Assembly (NCBI GenBank): GCA_035294225.1
Contig: DATGLH010000082.1
Span: 1-64,000 of the forward strand
DNA: 64,000 nt
From: Trebonia sp035294225
Lineage (GTDB): Bacteria > Actinomycetota > Actinomycetes > Streptosporangiales > Streptosporangiaceae
Direction: 5' to 3'
In this document: positions 17,703 through 24,916 of the stretch, in pieces
Layout: each line of letters starts with the position of its first letter
How positions within the stretch are numbered: the first letter of the stretch is position 1
Notes under the pieces: generated by a model
The model's database searches: none
Told to the model about the DNA's origin: nothing
Seen by the model: the letters and a program-made list of their open reading frames with translations, nothing else
Made by a program: the position numbers and the translations under genes

Positions 17703-18761
17703 ATGGGGTCGCGGGTATCTTCTGACCTGCTGCTGGTGGGGAGCCTGCCAGCGGATTCGACCGAGGCCGCGCTGCGCGCGGCCAGTGACCTGTTCGGCGA
17801 CCTGGTCTTTGCCCTGCCCGACGGGGAGACAGGTCCCAGGGCGGCGTGGGTCGGCTATGAACGCGAACGCCTGGTGCGGCCGAACCCCGGCGTCGACACC
17901 GTCCAGGAAACGGCGTCCCCGACCGGACTGCCCCGGCACGCCTACGAGACGCCGGTCTTCCGGATCAAGCCAGGGGTCACCGAACTGCACTGGGACTCCT
18001 GGCCCCGCATCGACGACGCCATCGAGTCCTACAAGGTCTTCCAGCGGCTGCGTGCCGACGGCGCCGTGCCGTCCGGACTGCGGTTCCAGGTCGGGCTGCC
18101 CTTCCCGTCGAGCGCGCTCAACGGGTTCAAGGCGGACTTCGGCGCGGATTACCCGGTCGCGGAGAAGGCCTTCGAAGACCTCGTGGCCCGCGAACTGCGG
18201 CGCCTGGTGGCGGCGATCCCGCCCGAGGACCTGGCGCTCCAGTGGGACGTCTGCTACGAGGTGCTCGACATCGAAGGCGTCCTCGCGTGGACGGCCCCCG
18301 GCGCGTGGGAGCGCTTCACCGGGCCCGTAGGCCGGCTGACCCGGCTGGTCCCCGGCGAGGTGCTCGTCGGCTACCACCTCTGCTACGGCACGTTCCCCGA
18401 ATGGCCCATGTACGAGGCCCGGGACATGGGCCTGCTCGTCCAGATGGCCAACTACGCCGTGGCGAACTCCGGCCGCGCGGTGGACTGGCTGCACCTGGCC
18501 GGGCCCCGCTACCTGCGCAGCGAAGACGACCGGTTCTTCGCCCCGCTGGAGGACCTGCGGCCCGGCGACGCGCGCGTCTTCCTCGGCATCATCCTGCCCA
18601 TCGACGGCGTTCCCGGGCTGAAGCGGCGCAAGGCGACGGCCGCCCGGCACCTGGCTGACTTCGGCGTCGCCATGTACTGCGGTTTCGGCCGTCAGCCGGG
18701 CAAGGACGGCATGGAGACCATGCGCGACCACCGGCGGACCGCGCTAGCCGCACGCGGCTGA
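17703..18761 (+). CDS. UROD/MetE-like superfamily hypothetical protein
   Basis: 352 residues; the start is fixed by AAAGGAGAGCGGCG before ATG 17703. It opens LLLVGSLPADSTEAALRAA followed by LFALPDGETGPRAAWVGYE-like text. In mid-protein it has VGYHLCYGTFPEWPMYEAR, and it ends LADFGVAMYCGFGRQPG. This pattern (early 'GS-P', central His/Cys, late 'CGFG') suggests a TIM-barrel fold as in methionine-synthase (MetE) or uroporphyrinogen-decarboxylase-type methyltransferases, in a stand-alone form without the MetE N-terminal half. The superfamily is inferred by pattern, and the substrate is unknown. It has no operon partner. Confidence 0.65.
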   Translation: MGSRVSSDLLLVGSLPADSTEAALRAASDLFGDLVFALPDGETGPRAAWVGYERERLVRPNPGVDTVQETASPTGLPRHAYETPVFRIKPGVTELHWDSWPRIDDAIESYKVFQRLRADGAVPSGLRFQVGLPFPSSALNGFKADFGADYPVAEKAFEDLVARELRRLVAAIPPEDLALQWDVCYEVLDIEGVLAWTAPGAWERFTGPVGRLTRLVPGEVLVGYHLCYGTFPEWPMYEARDMGLLVQMANYAVANSGRAVDWLHLAGPRYLRSEDDRFFAPLEDLRPGDARVFLGIILPIDGVPGLKRRKATAARHLADFGVAMYCGFGRQPGKDGMETMRDHRRTALAARG

Positions 18762-18813
18762 GGGTGCGCCGGCGATTAAGTTACCGGTGTGCACAGACCT
18801 CATGCGGGCGGGC

Positions 18814-18860
18814 GCCCAGCATGCACGTGACGGGCACGCCCAGCATGCACGTGACGGGCA
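18814..18860. repeat. Two perfect 23-base direct repeats
   Basis: The unit, with core CAGCATGCACGTGACGGGCA, occurs at 18814-18836 and 18838-18860, one base apart. Each unit holds the palindromes GCATGC and CACGTG. No coding role is seen. Confidence 0.8.
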
Positions 18861-18952
18861 ATTGCCGCGATGTGCCATGAGCCGGCCTATGCCGTCTGGC
18901 GCGGTTCGCCGCGGCCCGCTTGATCAGACCGCATGGCCCCGTCGGCTAATAG

Positions 18953-18965
18953 TTGTATATGACAA
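18953..18965. promoter_or_regulatory. Putative MarR operator, site 1
   Basis: TTGTATATGACAA is an imperfect palindrome (TTGT...ACAA). It differs by one base from the reverse complement of the site at 19506-19518, next to the MarR gene. Two AT-rich near-identical 13-mers within 560 bases of a MarR gene in a GC-rich genome argue for a shared operator. Confidence 0.5.
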
Positions 18966-19108
18966 TACTTGCGCTACGCATCTGATGAGCGGCCGGCGCA
19001 GGGGGACCGGATCCGGCAGCGCCGTCTCAGCGCGGCCGGGCTCCCCGCCGGGTGCGCCCGGGCCCGGCGGGGAGCCCGGCGGCTCCGGGCCGCCGGGCCG
19101 GCAGCGGG

Positions 19109-19468
19109 TCAGCAGGGAGCGTGCTCGAAGAGAACTCTCCGTGAGACGACGCCGTGTCCCACATCGCCGCCGGACCAGAGGGTGAAACGCTGTCCCGCCT
19201 CGAAGAACCCGTCCGCCTCGTCGTCGGTCACCGTGATCGTCACCTCGGCACGGTCGCCGGGGTGAAGCGGCTGTTCGTCGTCCCAGCAGATCTCCGCCGG
19301 AAACGACCGGGTGTGACCGGGCGGCCGCGGCTGACGGGCCTGCACTATCAGCTTGTGCGTGTGGTTAAGGTACTCGCTGGCGGCCGGATGCAGCGGCGAA
19401 CTTGGACACCTCTGGGCGGAGTCAAGCGTGATGATGGCCCGGAACCTGACCCGCCGCATCTTGATCAC
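19109..19468 (-). CDS. EF-Tu C-terminal-domain-like small protein
   Basis: About 119 residues. The C-terminal half reads CWDDEQPLHPGDRAEVTITV and FFEAGQRFTLWSGGDVGHGVV, closely following the third beta-barrel domain of elongation factor Tu (the 'G-x-x-F-x-L-x-x-G-x-x-x-G-x-G-x-V' end). There is no GTPase domain. Actinomycetes carry such stand-alone proteins as hypothetical genes. The start may be the Met four codons in. It is divergent from the MarR gene and shares the 19506-19518 region, so it may be under MarR control. Function unknown; binding to tRNA or kirromycin-like ligands would be guesswork. Confidence 0.7.
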   Translation of the reverse strand: MIKMRRVRFRAIITLDSAQRCPSSPLHPAASEYLNHTHKLIVQARQPRPPGHTRSFPAEICWDDEQPLHPGDRAEVTITVTDDEADGFFEAGQRFTLWSGGDVGHGVVSRRVLFEHAPC

Positions 19469-19505
19469 CTGCCATGGTTAGCCGCATCTTAGCGCAATGC
19501 AAGCG

Positions 19506-19518
19506 TTGTTATATACAA
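19506..19518. promoter_or_regulatory. Putative MarR operator, site 2
   Basis: TTGTTATATACAA lies between the divergent EF-Tu-like gene (start 19468) and the MarR gene (start 19556). Its reverse complement, TTGTATATAACAA, matches the 18953 site at 12 of 13 positions. Placement fits autoregulation plus control of the divergent gene. Confidence 0.55.
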
Positions 19519-19555
19519 TAATGAATCCGTATCGGCGAGGCAAGGATCTGCTGAG

Positions 19556-20050
19556 ATGTCACCGGCACATGGCCAGGGAGCGGAACCGGAGTTGAGCCCG
19601 GAGGTCGCGGACGTGCTCCAGTCCGCGACCCGGATGCTCACGGGCGTGGCACTGCGCAGCATGGAGGCCCTGGACGCCGCGGTGACGCTACCGCAGTTCC
19701 GGCTGCTGGCCGTGCTCGCCGACCTGGGACCGATTCCGTCGGGGCGGACGGCCCAGGCGCTCGGGCTCGACCCGTCCACCGTCACCCGGCTAGCCGACCG
19801 GATGGTCGCCCTCGGCCATGTGGTGCGCGGCTCCGACCCGCGGCACCGCGGCGTGGTGACGCTGGAGCTGACTCCCAGCGGCCGCGGCCTGGTAGCCAAG
19901 GCCGACAGGTGGCGGAGGCGGGAGCTGGCGCGCATCATGGCCCGGCTCTCGCCGGTGGAGCAGGCGGCGGTGACCATGGCGCTCAGCCTGCTGGTCCGCG
20001 CGGCCGGGGACGACTACGGCGTCACCGTGCCCAGCCTGGTCCCTGTCTAG
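19556..20050 (+). CDS. MarR-family transcriptional regulator
   Basis: 164 residues with the standard MarR winged helix. LPQFRLLAVLADLGPIPSGR is the first part, GLDPSTVTRLADRMVALGHV the recognition helix region, and RGSDPRHRGVVTLELTPSGR the wing. Helices either side provide the dimer interface. MarR repressors usually respond to phenolic or drug-like ligands and control a neighbouring exporter or enzyme. Here the neighbours are the EF-Tu-like protein and a region with only a possible exporter scrap. Two operator-like sites are present. A 16-base tandem duplication spans its stop codon. Confidence 0.93.
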   Translation: MSPAHGQGAEPELSPEVADVLQSATRMLTGVALRSMEALDAAVTLPQFRLLAVLADLGPIPSGRTAQALGLDPSTVTRLADRMVALGHVVRGSDPRHRGVVTLELTPSGRGLVAKADRWRRRELARIMARLSPVEQAAVTMALSLLVRAAGDDYGVTVPSLVPV

Positions 20051-20078
20051 CTCCGGCAGCGCCTAGCTCCGGCAGCGC
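20047..20078. repeat. 16-base tandem duplication spanning the MarR stop codon
   Basis: CTAGCTCCGGCAGCGC at 20047-20062 is repeated exactly at 20063-20078. The first copy contains the TAG stop (20048-20050). One of five such arrangements in the window. Confidence 0.85.
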
Positions 20079-20288
20079 GGCGCGGGGACGGCCGCGGATC
20101 GGGCCCGCCCGCGCGAACGCCGGCCGGGCGCGTTATCCGGCGGCATGCCGCGGGCCCGCGCCGGGCAGCATCTGGACCAGGATGGTCCCGTCCTGGCGCG
20201 GCGGCTCCGGCGCCCCGGTCATCCCGGCGGGGCCCGGCTCCCCCAAGGTGACGGTGACGGCTCGCACGCTCCGGTGCTCATCCGGTGC

Positions 20289-20678
20289 TCAGGAGAGGAC
20301 CTTCGCCTTCGCCTGCTCGAATTCCTGCTCGTTGATGACACCGCGCTGACGCAGGCTGGCGAGCTTGGCGAGCTCTTCGGACTGGCTCTGCCCGTCCGTC
20401 CCCACGGCGTCGCGCACGTACGCGCGGAACGCCTCGTCCTGTGCCTTCGCCTGGCGCGCCTGCCGGTCCTGCATCGTGTGGCCGCGCGCGATCAGGTACA
20501 CCAGGACGCCCAGGAGCGGGATGATGATCACGAAGATCGTCCAGGCGGCCTTGGCCCATCCGCTCAAGTCATCACTGCGGAAAATGTCCAGGAGGATCCA
20601 GACCACCAGCCAGATCCACATGACCCAGAGGGCGAAATAGAGGATGGACAAGAACACGTCCAGCAGTGGGTAGTTCAT
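20289..20678 (-). CDS. Membrane protein with PLDc_N and SHOCT domains
   Basis: 129 residues from ATG 20678, with GGAG immediately upstream. Two transmembrane helices (LSILYFALWVMWIWLVVWIL and TIFVIIIPLLGVLVYLIA) frame the SGWAKAAW loop typical of the phospholipase-D N-terminal-like membrane domain. After a charged segment the protein ends LASLRQRGVINEQEFEQAKAK, the classic short C-terminal (SHOCT) motif. Such small proteins are frequent in actinomycetes; a role in membrane-associated oligomerisation or stress is presumed, not shown. It is followed at its 5' side by the glycoside hydrolase, on the same strand, across a 212-base gap. Confidence 0.88.
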   Translation of the reverse strand: MNYPLLDVFLSILYFALWVMWIWLVVWILLDIFRSDDLSGWAKAAWTIFVIIIPLLGVLVYLIARGHTMQDRQARQAKAQDEAFRAYVRDAVGTDGQSQSEELAKLASLRQRGVINEQEFEQAKAKVLS

Positions 20679-20890
20679 TCTCCGGCACGCTCCCCGACTC
20701 AGCCGCCCTTGACACGGCGGCCAGTGGATGCTCGCGCCACGCCGTCGGCCACGAGCTGCCACCAGCGTCCCGCCGACGGGCTGGCCCTGCCTCACCCCCC
20801 GCGGGTGAACCAGCCGAGAGTTCAATGACCAGCGGTGAACGCGCCGCGCGGCCACGGGAACGGGGAACGCCGGCTTGGGCTCCGCCGCGG

Positions 20891-22231
20891 CTAGCTCGCG
20901 CCGGGATCGGAGGCCAGCCAGTCCAGCACGGCCGCGGCCGTCCAGGACTGCCGCGGCGAGCCGAGCGCCTTCCCGGTGAACGGCTCGAAGTATTCGGCGA
21001 ACTCCCCGGCCGCGGCGATCTGGGCAAGCGAGTCGCGGCGGAGTTCGTCCGCGCGGCCGGAGTAGCCGAGCGTGCCCAGCGACTGCCACAGCAGCCAGTT
21101 GATGACCGGCCAGACCGGACCGCGCCAGTAGTTATGCGGCTCGAACGCCGGCTCGGCGGGGGACGTGCTCGGCAGCAGGCGCCAGCGCAGCCGCGGGTGG
21201 CCGCAGAAGTCTTCGGAGTCGAGCAGCCGGAGCTGGGCAGCGTGCTGCCCGGCGTCCGCGGTCCGGGCGAACAGCGGCGCGAAACCCGCGAACGTCCGCA
21301 GCCGGATGTCCTCCCCGGCGCGGATGTCGTAGTCGGCGGCAAGGCCGGTCCGCGCGTCGAAGCGGCCCGCCAGCCCCGCGCGGCCGCGGTCGAGCCAGCG
21401 GGTCAGCTGCTCGCGGTCGTCGTCGCCGGCCCCGGCCACGTCGGCCAGGTCAAGCAGCGCGGCGTTCGCCGCGGCCAAGACGGCGCTGAAGAACACGTCC
21501 TTGATCAGGAACGGGTACCGGCGGTAGATCCGCGCGTCGTCGTACCGGTATTCCCGCAGCAGTTCGACCAGCCACAGGAACCGGTCGTAGTCCCAGTCGG
21601 TGGGCCGCTGCGACGGGTCCGGGACCTCACTGGTATCCAGGCGGGTGTACGGGCCGGGCTTGGCTACCGCGATGCGCTCAAGCGCGCGGTCCCAGCGCGG
21701 GGAGTTATCCGTGCCCTCCCACGGATGATAGGTGGTGACCAGCCCGGACGCCTCGGGGTCGCGGTGGGTGGCCAGGTAGCGATGCCACCTGACCACGCGC
21801 GGGTACAGCGCCTGAACGCGCCTGCGGATCTCCGGCTGCCGCGCCTGCGGCGTCAGCTGCCAGATCCGCTGGAGCGCCAGGGCATGCACCGGCGGCTGGC
21901 AGATCCCGGTGGTCTTCACGGGAGGCGCGGGCGCCGCCGGCGATACGGATGTGTCCCACCACTCCGGCCCGGGGAAGTACGGATGGTCCGGGCCCGCCCG
22001 GAACACCAGGTGCGGCACCATGCCCGTCGCCCACTGCGCCGCGAACAGCCGCTCGAGCTCGGTCATGGCCCGCCGGACGTCCAGATGCGCCCACCCGATC
22101 GCGATGAAGGCGCTGTCCCAGCTCCACTGGTGCGGGTAGAGGAGCGGTGACGCCCGTGTCCAGCCGCCCGCGTCGTTGCCGTGCAGCACCGCGGCTGCCC
22201 GGTCGCGCAGCGCGGCGGCGCCATCGATCAT
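20891..22231 (-). CDS. MGH1-like / GH63-type glycoside hydrolase
   Basis: 446 residues from ATG 22231; a TTG two codons upstream is possible, since GAGAGGA lies at the right distance from it. The sequence matches (alpha/alpha)6-barrel hydrolases acting on glucosylglycerate, mannosylglycerate or similar small glucosides. Evidence is YPHQWSWDSAFIAIGWAHLD, GMVPHLVF with YFPGPEWWD, TGICQPPVHALAL, and the C-terminal EPHNYWRGPVWPVINWLLW. There is no signal peptide, so it acts in the cytoplasm. Compatible-solute recycling is a reasonable inference. No sugar transporter is adjacent. Confidence 0.85.
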   Translation of the reverse strand: MIDGAAALRDRAAAVLHGNDAGGWTRASPLLYPHQWSWDSAFIAIGWAHLDVRRAMTELERLFAAQWATGMVPHLVFRAGPDHPYFPGPEWWDTSVSPAAPAPPVKTTGICQPPVHALALQRIWQLTPQARQPEIRRRVQALYPRVVRWHRYLATHRDPEASGLVTTYHPWEGTDNSPRWDRALERIAVAKPGPYTRLDTSEVPDPSQRPTDWDYDRFLWLVELLREYRYDDARIYRRYPFLIKDVFFSAVLAAANAALLDLADVAGAGDDDREQLTRWLDRGRAGLAGRFDARTGLAADYDIRAGEDIRLRTFAGFAPLFARTADAGQHAAQLRLLDSEDFCGHPRLRWRLLPSTSPAEPAFEPHNYWRGPVWPVINWLLWQSLGTLGYSGRADELRRDSLAQIAAAGEFAEYFEPFTGKALGSPRQSWTAAAVLDWLASDPGAS

Positions 22232-22584
22232 GCTCAAGGCGAGTCCTCTCTTCCGCTCGGGGGCGGCCCGGTACGGCGGGCGCCGCCGTGGCACGGCGGC
22301 ATCCGCCGTACCAGTGTCCTCCGGAGCAGCGGCCTTCGCACTGCATCTGAAGAGGCGTCCCCGAGCGACGGCCAGAACTGAACGAAATCGGGGTACGGAT
22401 CGCTATAGAATTCGGCGCCTCCCGCTACGGCCAGGCAATTGGTACACGACAGGAAATTGTACGCCCGCCAGGCAATTGCCATCTGCCGGGAAATTAGCCG
22501 CCCGCATGTTGGCCGGGCATTTCCTCGGGGTAAATAGCCGACCACGGCTTAGGTGCATGGACCAGCTACCACGGGGAGGACGGG
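22232..22584. other. Divergent intergenic region with CAGGCAATT and GGAAATT repeats
   Basis: A 353-base gap between divergent genes. Bases about 22430-22545 are AT-richer and contain CCAGGCAATTG twice (near 22430 and 22469), with GGAAATT copies between and after. This suggests regulator sites or a promoter cluster for the 22585 gene. CGGGGAGGACGGG precedes ATG 22585. No small gene found. Confidence 0.4.
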
Positions 22585-23277
22585 ATGCATTACAAACTCG
22601 ACATTCTGGCAGAGAAAGGCTATGTCATCCTCGGCGATTATGACGGGCCTTCCATATCGTCGGACGAATGGGAATCGCTGGAGTACATGGACTGGAAGAG
22701 CGGCGGCGACACGAACTTCGCGCCGCTGGCATCGGCTACCGGCGCCATGGACTGCCGGGGCTTCTGGGACCACGGCAAACCGGACAAGTACGGAATCTGG
22801 ACCCGCAACCGCCACACCGCCCCGGGTCTCGTCCGCTACGTCGAGGAGATCGGCGGCAACTACGGCCGCGTCCGGGTCATCAAACTCAATCCCAGCGACG
22901 AGGCGGCGGCCCTGCGCCAGCTGCACCGGGACGACAACAACCGGCTCAACCCCGATGGCAGCGGCTGGGTGGTCCGGTCCTGGCTGGAGCTGGACGACTC
23001 TCCCGGCCGGTCGATGTTCATCCTGCGCGAGGACAGGGACGATCCCGCTACCGAAACCCGCATCCGGCTGCACCCCGGCATGCAGATAGTCATCGACACC
23101 GAACGCCTCTGGCATGTCGTCTGGCACCCGGGACCGCGGCCCCGCTACGCGCTCATTACCTCCTGGGAGAGCGACAAGGTGCTCGGCGACTGGATCGCGC
23201 TGCACGCCGTCAGCGATCAGCAGCTGGTCCACGCGGGCACGCTCGCGCGGACCAGCCTGCCCGCGGCCGGCGGGTAG
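22585..23277 (+). CDS. Probable Fe(II)/2-oxoglutarate-type oxygenase fold protein
   Basis: 230 residues with a good ribosome binding site (GGGGAGGACGGG). I do not recognise a named family. The layout suggests a double-stranded beta-helix metalloenzyme: QLHRDDNNRLNPDG offers an H-x-D pair (near residue 112). After a stretch of strands (VVRSWLELDD, SMFILRED), RLWHVVWHPGPRPRYALITS offers the distal His and an Arg at the correct order for an H-x-D...H...R facial triad. The N-terminal DYDGPSISSDEWESLEYMDW is acidic. Cytoplasmic, single gene. The catalytic assignment is inference from motif order only. Confidence 0.5.
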   Translation: MHYKLDILAEKGYVILGDYDGPSISSDEWESLEYMDWKSGGDTNFAPLASATGAMDCRGFWDHGKPDKYGIWTRNRHTAPGLVRYVEEIGGNYGRVRVIKLNPSDEAAALRQLHRDDNNRLNPDGSGWVVRSWLELDDSPGRSMFILREDRDDPATETRIRLHPGMQIVIDTERLWHVVWHPGPRPRYALITSWESDKVLGDWIALHAVSDQQLVHAGTLARTSLPAAGG

Positions 23278-23468
23278 CCCGCCGGCCGCGGGCGAGAACT
23301 TGTGTATCGCCAAGCGGGAAGAACCTCTTGTCCGCGTTCAGGGCGGCTTGTATGGTTACGGTGTGCGGCGGTACCGCATCGCACGGTTCTCCCCCCCGAT
23401 CCGTGTCATAGCGGCTCGTCTCGCGGTGCCCCCGTCCGCGACGGCTTGAGCCGCGGTACCGCCGCAAC

Positions 23469-23536
23469 CATCGTCACCGCGGGCACATCGTCACCGCGGG
23501 CACATCGTCACCGCGGGCACATCGTCACCGCGGGCA
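23469..23536. repeat. Four perfect 17-base tandem repeats
   Basis: CATCGTCACCGCGGGCA is repeated four times without change (23469-23485, 23486-23502, 23503-23519, 23520-23536), 52 bases before the M20 hydrolase start. It has the look of a variable-number repeat in a promoter. The rest of the 310-base gap (23278-23587) shows no gene. Confidence 0.9.
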
Positions 23537-23587
23537 ACGCCCGGCCAGGACGCCGGGGCGCGGGTCCCGGCGCTAACGTGTGATGCC

Positions 23588-24835
23588 ATGACCAGCATGG
23601 CCGACCTCGATGACCTGGCGGGGCTGTACCGCGACCTGCACGCCCATCCGGAACTGGCCTTCCAGGAGGAGCGCACGGCAGGGATCGTGGCGAGCAGGCT
23701 GGCCGGCCTGGGCTATGAAACCTCGACGGGCATCGGCCGGACCGGGGTCGTCGGGGTGCTGCGGAACGGCGAGGGCCCCACCGCGCTGCTGCGGGCCGAC
23801 ATGGACGCGCTGCCGGTGGCCGAGCAGACCGGCCTGCCCTACGCGAGCACTGCCCGCGGCACGGACCGGGCGGGACGGGACGTGCCGGTCATGCACGCGT
23901 GCGGGCACGACATGCACGTGACCTGCCTGCTGGGAGCGGCCGCGGCCCTCGCCGCCGACCGGGCGTCCTGGCGCGGCACCCTGCTGCTGGTCTTCCAGCC
24001 GGCCGAGGAGGCCGGCGAGGGCGCCCGGGCCATGATCGACGACGGGCTGTTCGACCGGTTCGGCACGCCCGCGGTGGTCCTCGGCCAGCATGTCTCGCCG
24101 ATGCCCGCGGGGCTGCTGGGCCTTCGGTCCGGGCCCATGTTCGCCGCCTCGGACGCGCTGCGGGTGGTGCTGCACGGCCGGGGAGCCCACGGGTCGCGCC
24201 CTGAGACGTCGGTCGACCCGGTGCTCATGGCGGCGGCGACGGTGCTGCGGCTGCAAGGCATCGTGTCCCGGGAACTGGCGGCCACCGACGCAGCCGTCGT
24301 CACGGTGGGCGCCCTGCGCGCGGGGACCGTGGAGAACATCATCCCCGAGCAGGCCGAGCTGCTGCTGTCCGTCCGTACCTTCGACGAAGGCGTCCGGAAG
24401 CGGACGATCAGCGCGATCGAACGCGTCGTCCGGGCCGAGGCCGCGGCTTCCGGCGCGCCCGCGGAGCCCGAGATCACGACGCTGGCGTCCACTCCCGCCG
24501 TCGTCAACGACCCGGCGGCGTGCGACCGCACGCGGGCCGCCTTCGACGCCGGCCTTGGCCCCGGGCTGGTGCTCGACCCGGGGCCGGTGACCGGGAGCGA
24601 GGACGTCGGGCTGCTGGGCGGCCCGGGCGTGCCCTGCGTGTACTGGCTGCTCGGCGGCGCCGACCCCGCGCTCTTCGCGGGGGTTCCCGGGCCGGCGCAG
24701 GCGGCGGAGATCGTCCGCGGCCTGCCCTCGAACCACTCTCCGCTGTTCGCGCCCGTCATCGAGCCGACCCTGCGCACCGGCGTCACCGCGCTGGCCTGCG
24801 CCGCCCGCGCGTGGCTGCCTGCCGAGCGCGGCTGA
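23588..24835 (+). CDS. M20-family amidohydrolase (hippurate/IAA-amino-acid hydrolase type)
   Basis: 415 residues. Typical M20D sequence: LYRDLHAHPELAFQEERTA at the N-terminus, LLRADMDALPVAEQTGLPYAS, the metal-binding MHACGHDMHVTCLLGAA, and VFQPAEEAGEGARAMIDDG with the catalytic Glu pair. A lid/dimerisation domain begins near GRGAHGSRPETSVDPV, and the last ligand region is GSEDVGLLG. No signal peptide. It would cleave the amide bond of N-acylated amino acids or similar conjugates. A second ATG three codons in is an alternative start. An imperfect tandem duplication spans its stop codon. Confidence 0.93.
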   Translation: MTSMADLDDLAGLYRDLHAHPELAFQEERTAGIVASRLAGLGYETSTGIGRTGVVGVLRNGEGPTALLRADMDALPVAEQTGLPYASTARGTDRAGRDVPVMHACGHDMHVTCLLGAAAALAADRASWRGTLLLVFQPAEEAGEGARAMIDDGLFDRFGTPAVVLGQHVSPMPAGLLGLRSGPMFAASDALRVVLHGRGAHGSRPETSVDPVLMAAATVLRLQGIVSRELAATDAAVVTVGALRAGTVENIIPEQAELLLSVRTFDEGVRKRTISAIERVVRAEAAASGAPAEPEITTLASTPAVVNDPAACDRTRAAFDAGLGPGLVLDPGPVTGSEDVGLLGGPGVPCVYWLLGGADPALFAGVPGPAQAAEIVRGLPSNHSPLFAPVIEPTLRTGVTALACAARAWLPAERG

Positions 24836-24881
24836 GCCCGGACGGCGGCCGAGCGCGGACGGCGGCTGAGCCCGGGCGGCG
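24821..24881. repeat. Imperfect tandem duplication spanning the M20 stop codon
   Basis: GCCGAGCGCGG-CTGAGCCCGGACGGCG (24821-24847) recurs at 24848-24881 with a 7-base insertion and one substitution. The first copy contains the TGA stop at 24833-24835. Confidence 0.6.
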
Positions 24882-24900
24882 GCCGTAGCCGCCGCCCGGG
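24871..24900. terminator. Bidirectional hairpin terminator between convergent genes
   Basis: CCCGGGCGGCGGC, a 4-base loop, then GCCGCCGCCCGGG: a perfect 13-bp GC-only stem between the convergent M20 hydrolase and the oxidoreductase. No T-tract, as is usual in actinomycetes. Confidence 0.7.
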
Positions 24901-24916
24901 GCGGGAACAGCGCTGG

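Larger units (their letters stand above)
18762..19108. other. Gap with direct repeat, operator-like site and possible transporter scrap
   Basis: Contains the 24-base-period direct repeat at 18814-18860 and the MarR-type site at 18953-18965. Downstream of that site a plus-strand frame near 19000 reads GDRIRQRRLSAAGL, similar to loop motif A of major-facilitator drug exporters. This would fit the usual MarR-exporter layout, but the similarity is short and nothing further is preserved. A very GC-rich self-complementary stretch lies about 19055-19100. Confidence 0.4.

Noticed and set aside
16809..18731. 640-codon minus-strand frame
   Set aside because: Most is antisense to the MetE-like gene; only its last ~35 codons carry real signal, as part of the NTase remnant.
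23469..23536. Repeat array considered as CRISPR
   Set aside because: The 17-base units are head-to-tail with no spacers and no cas genes nearby.
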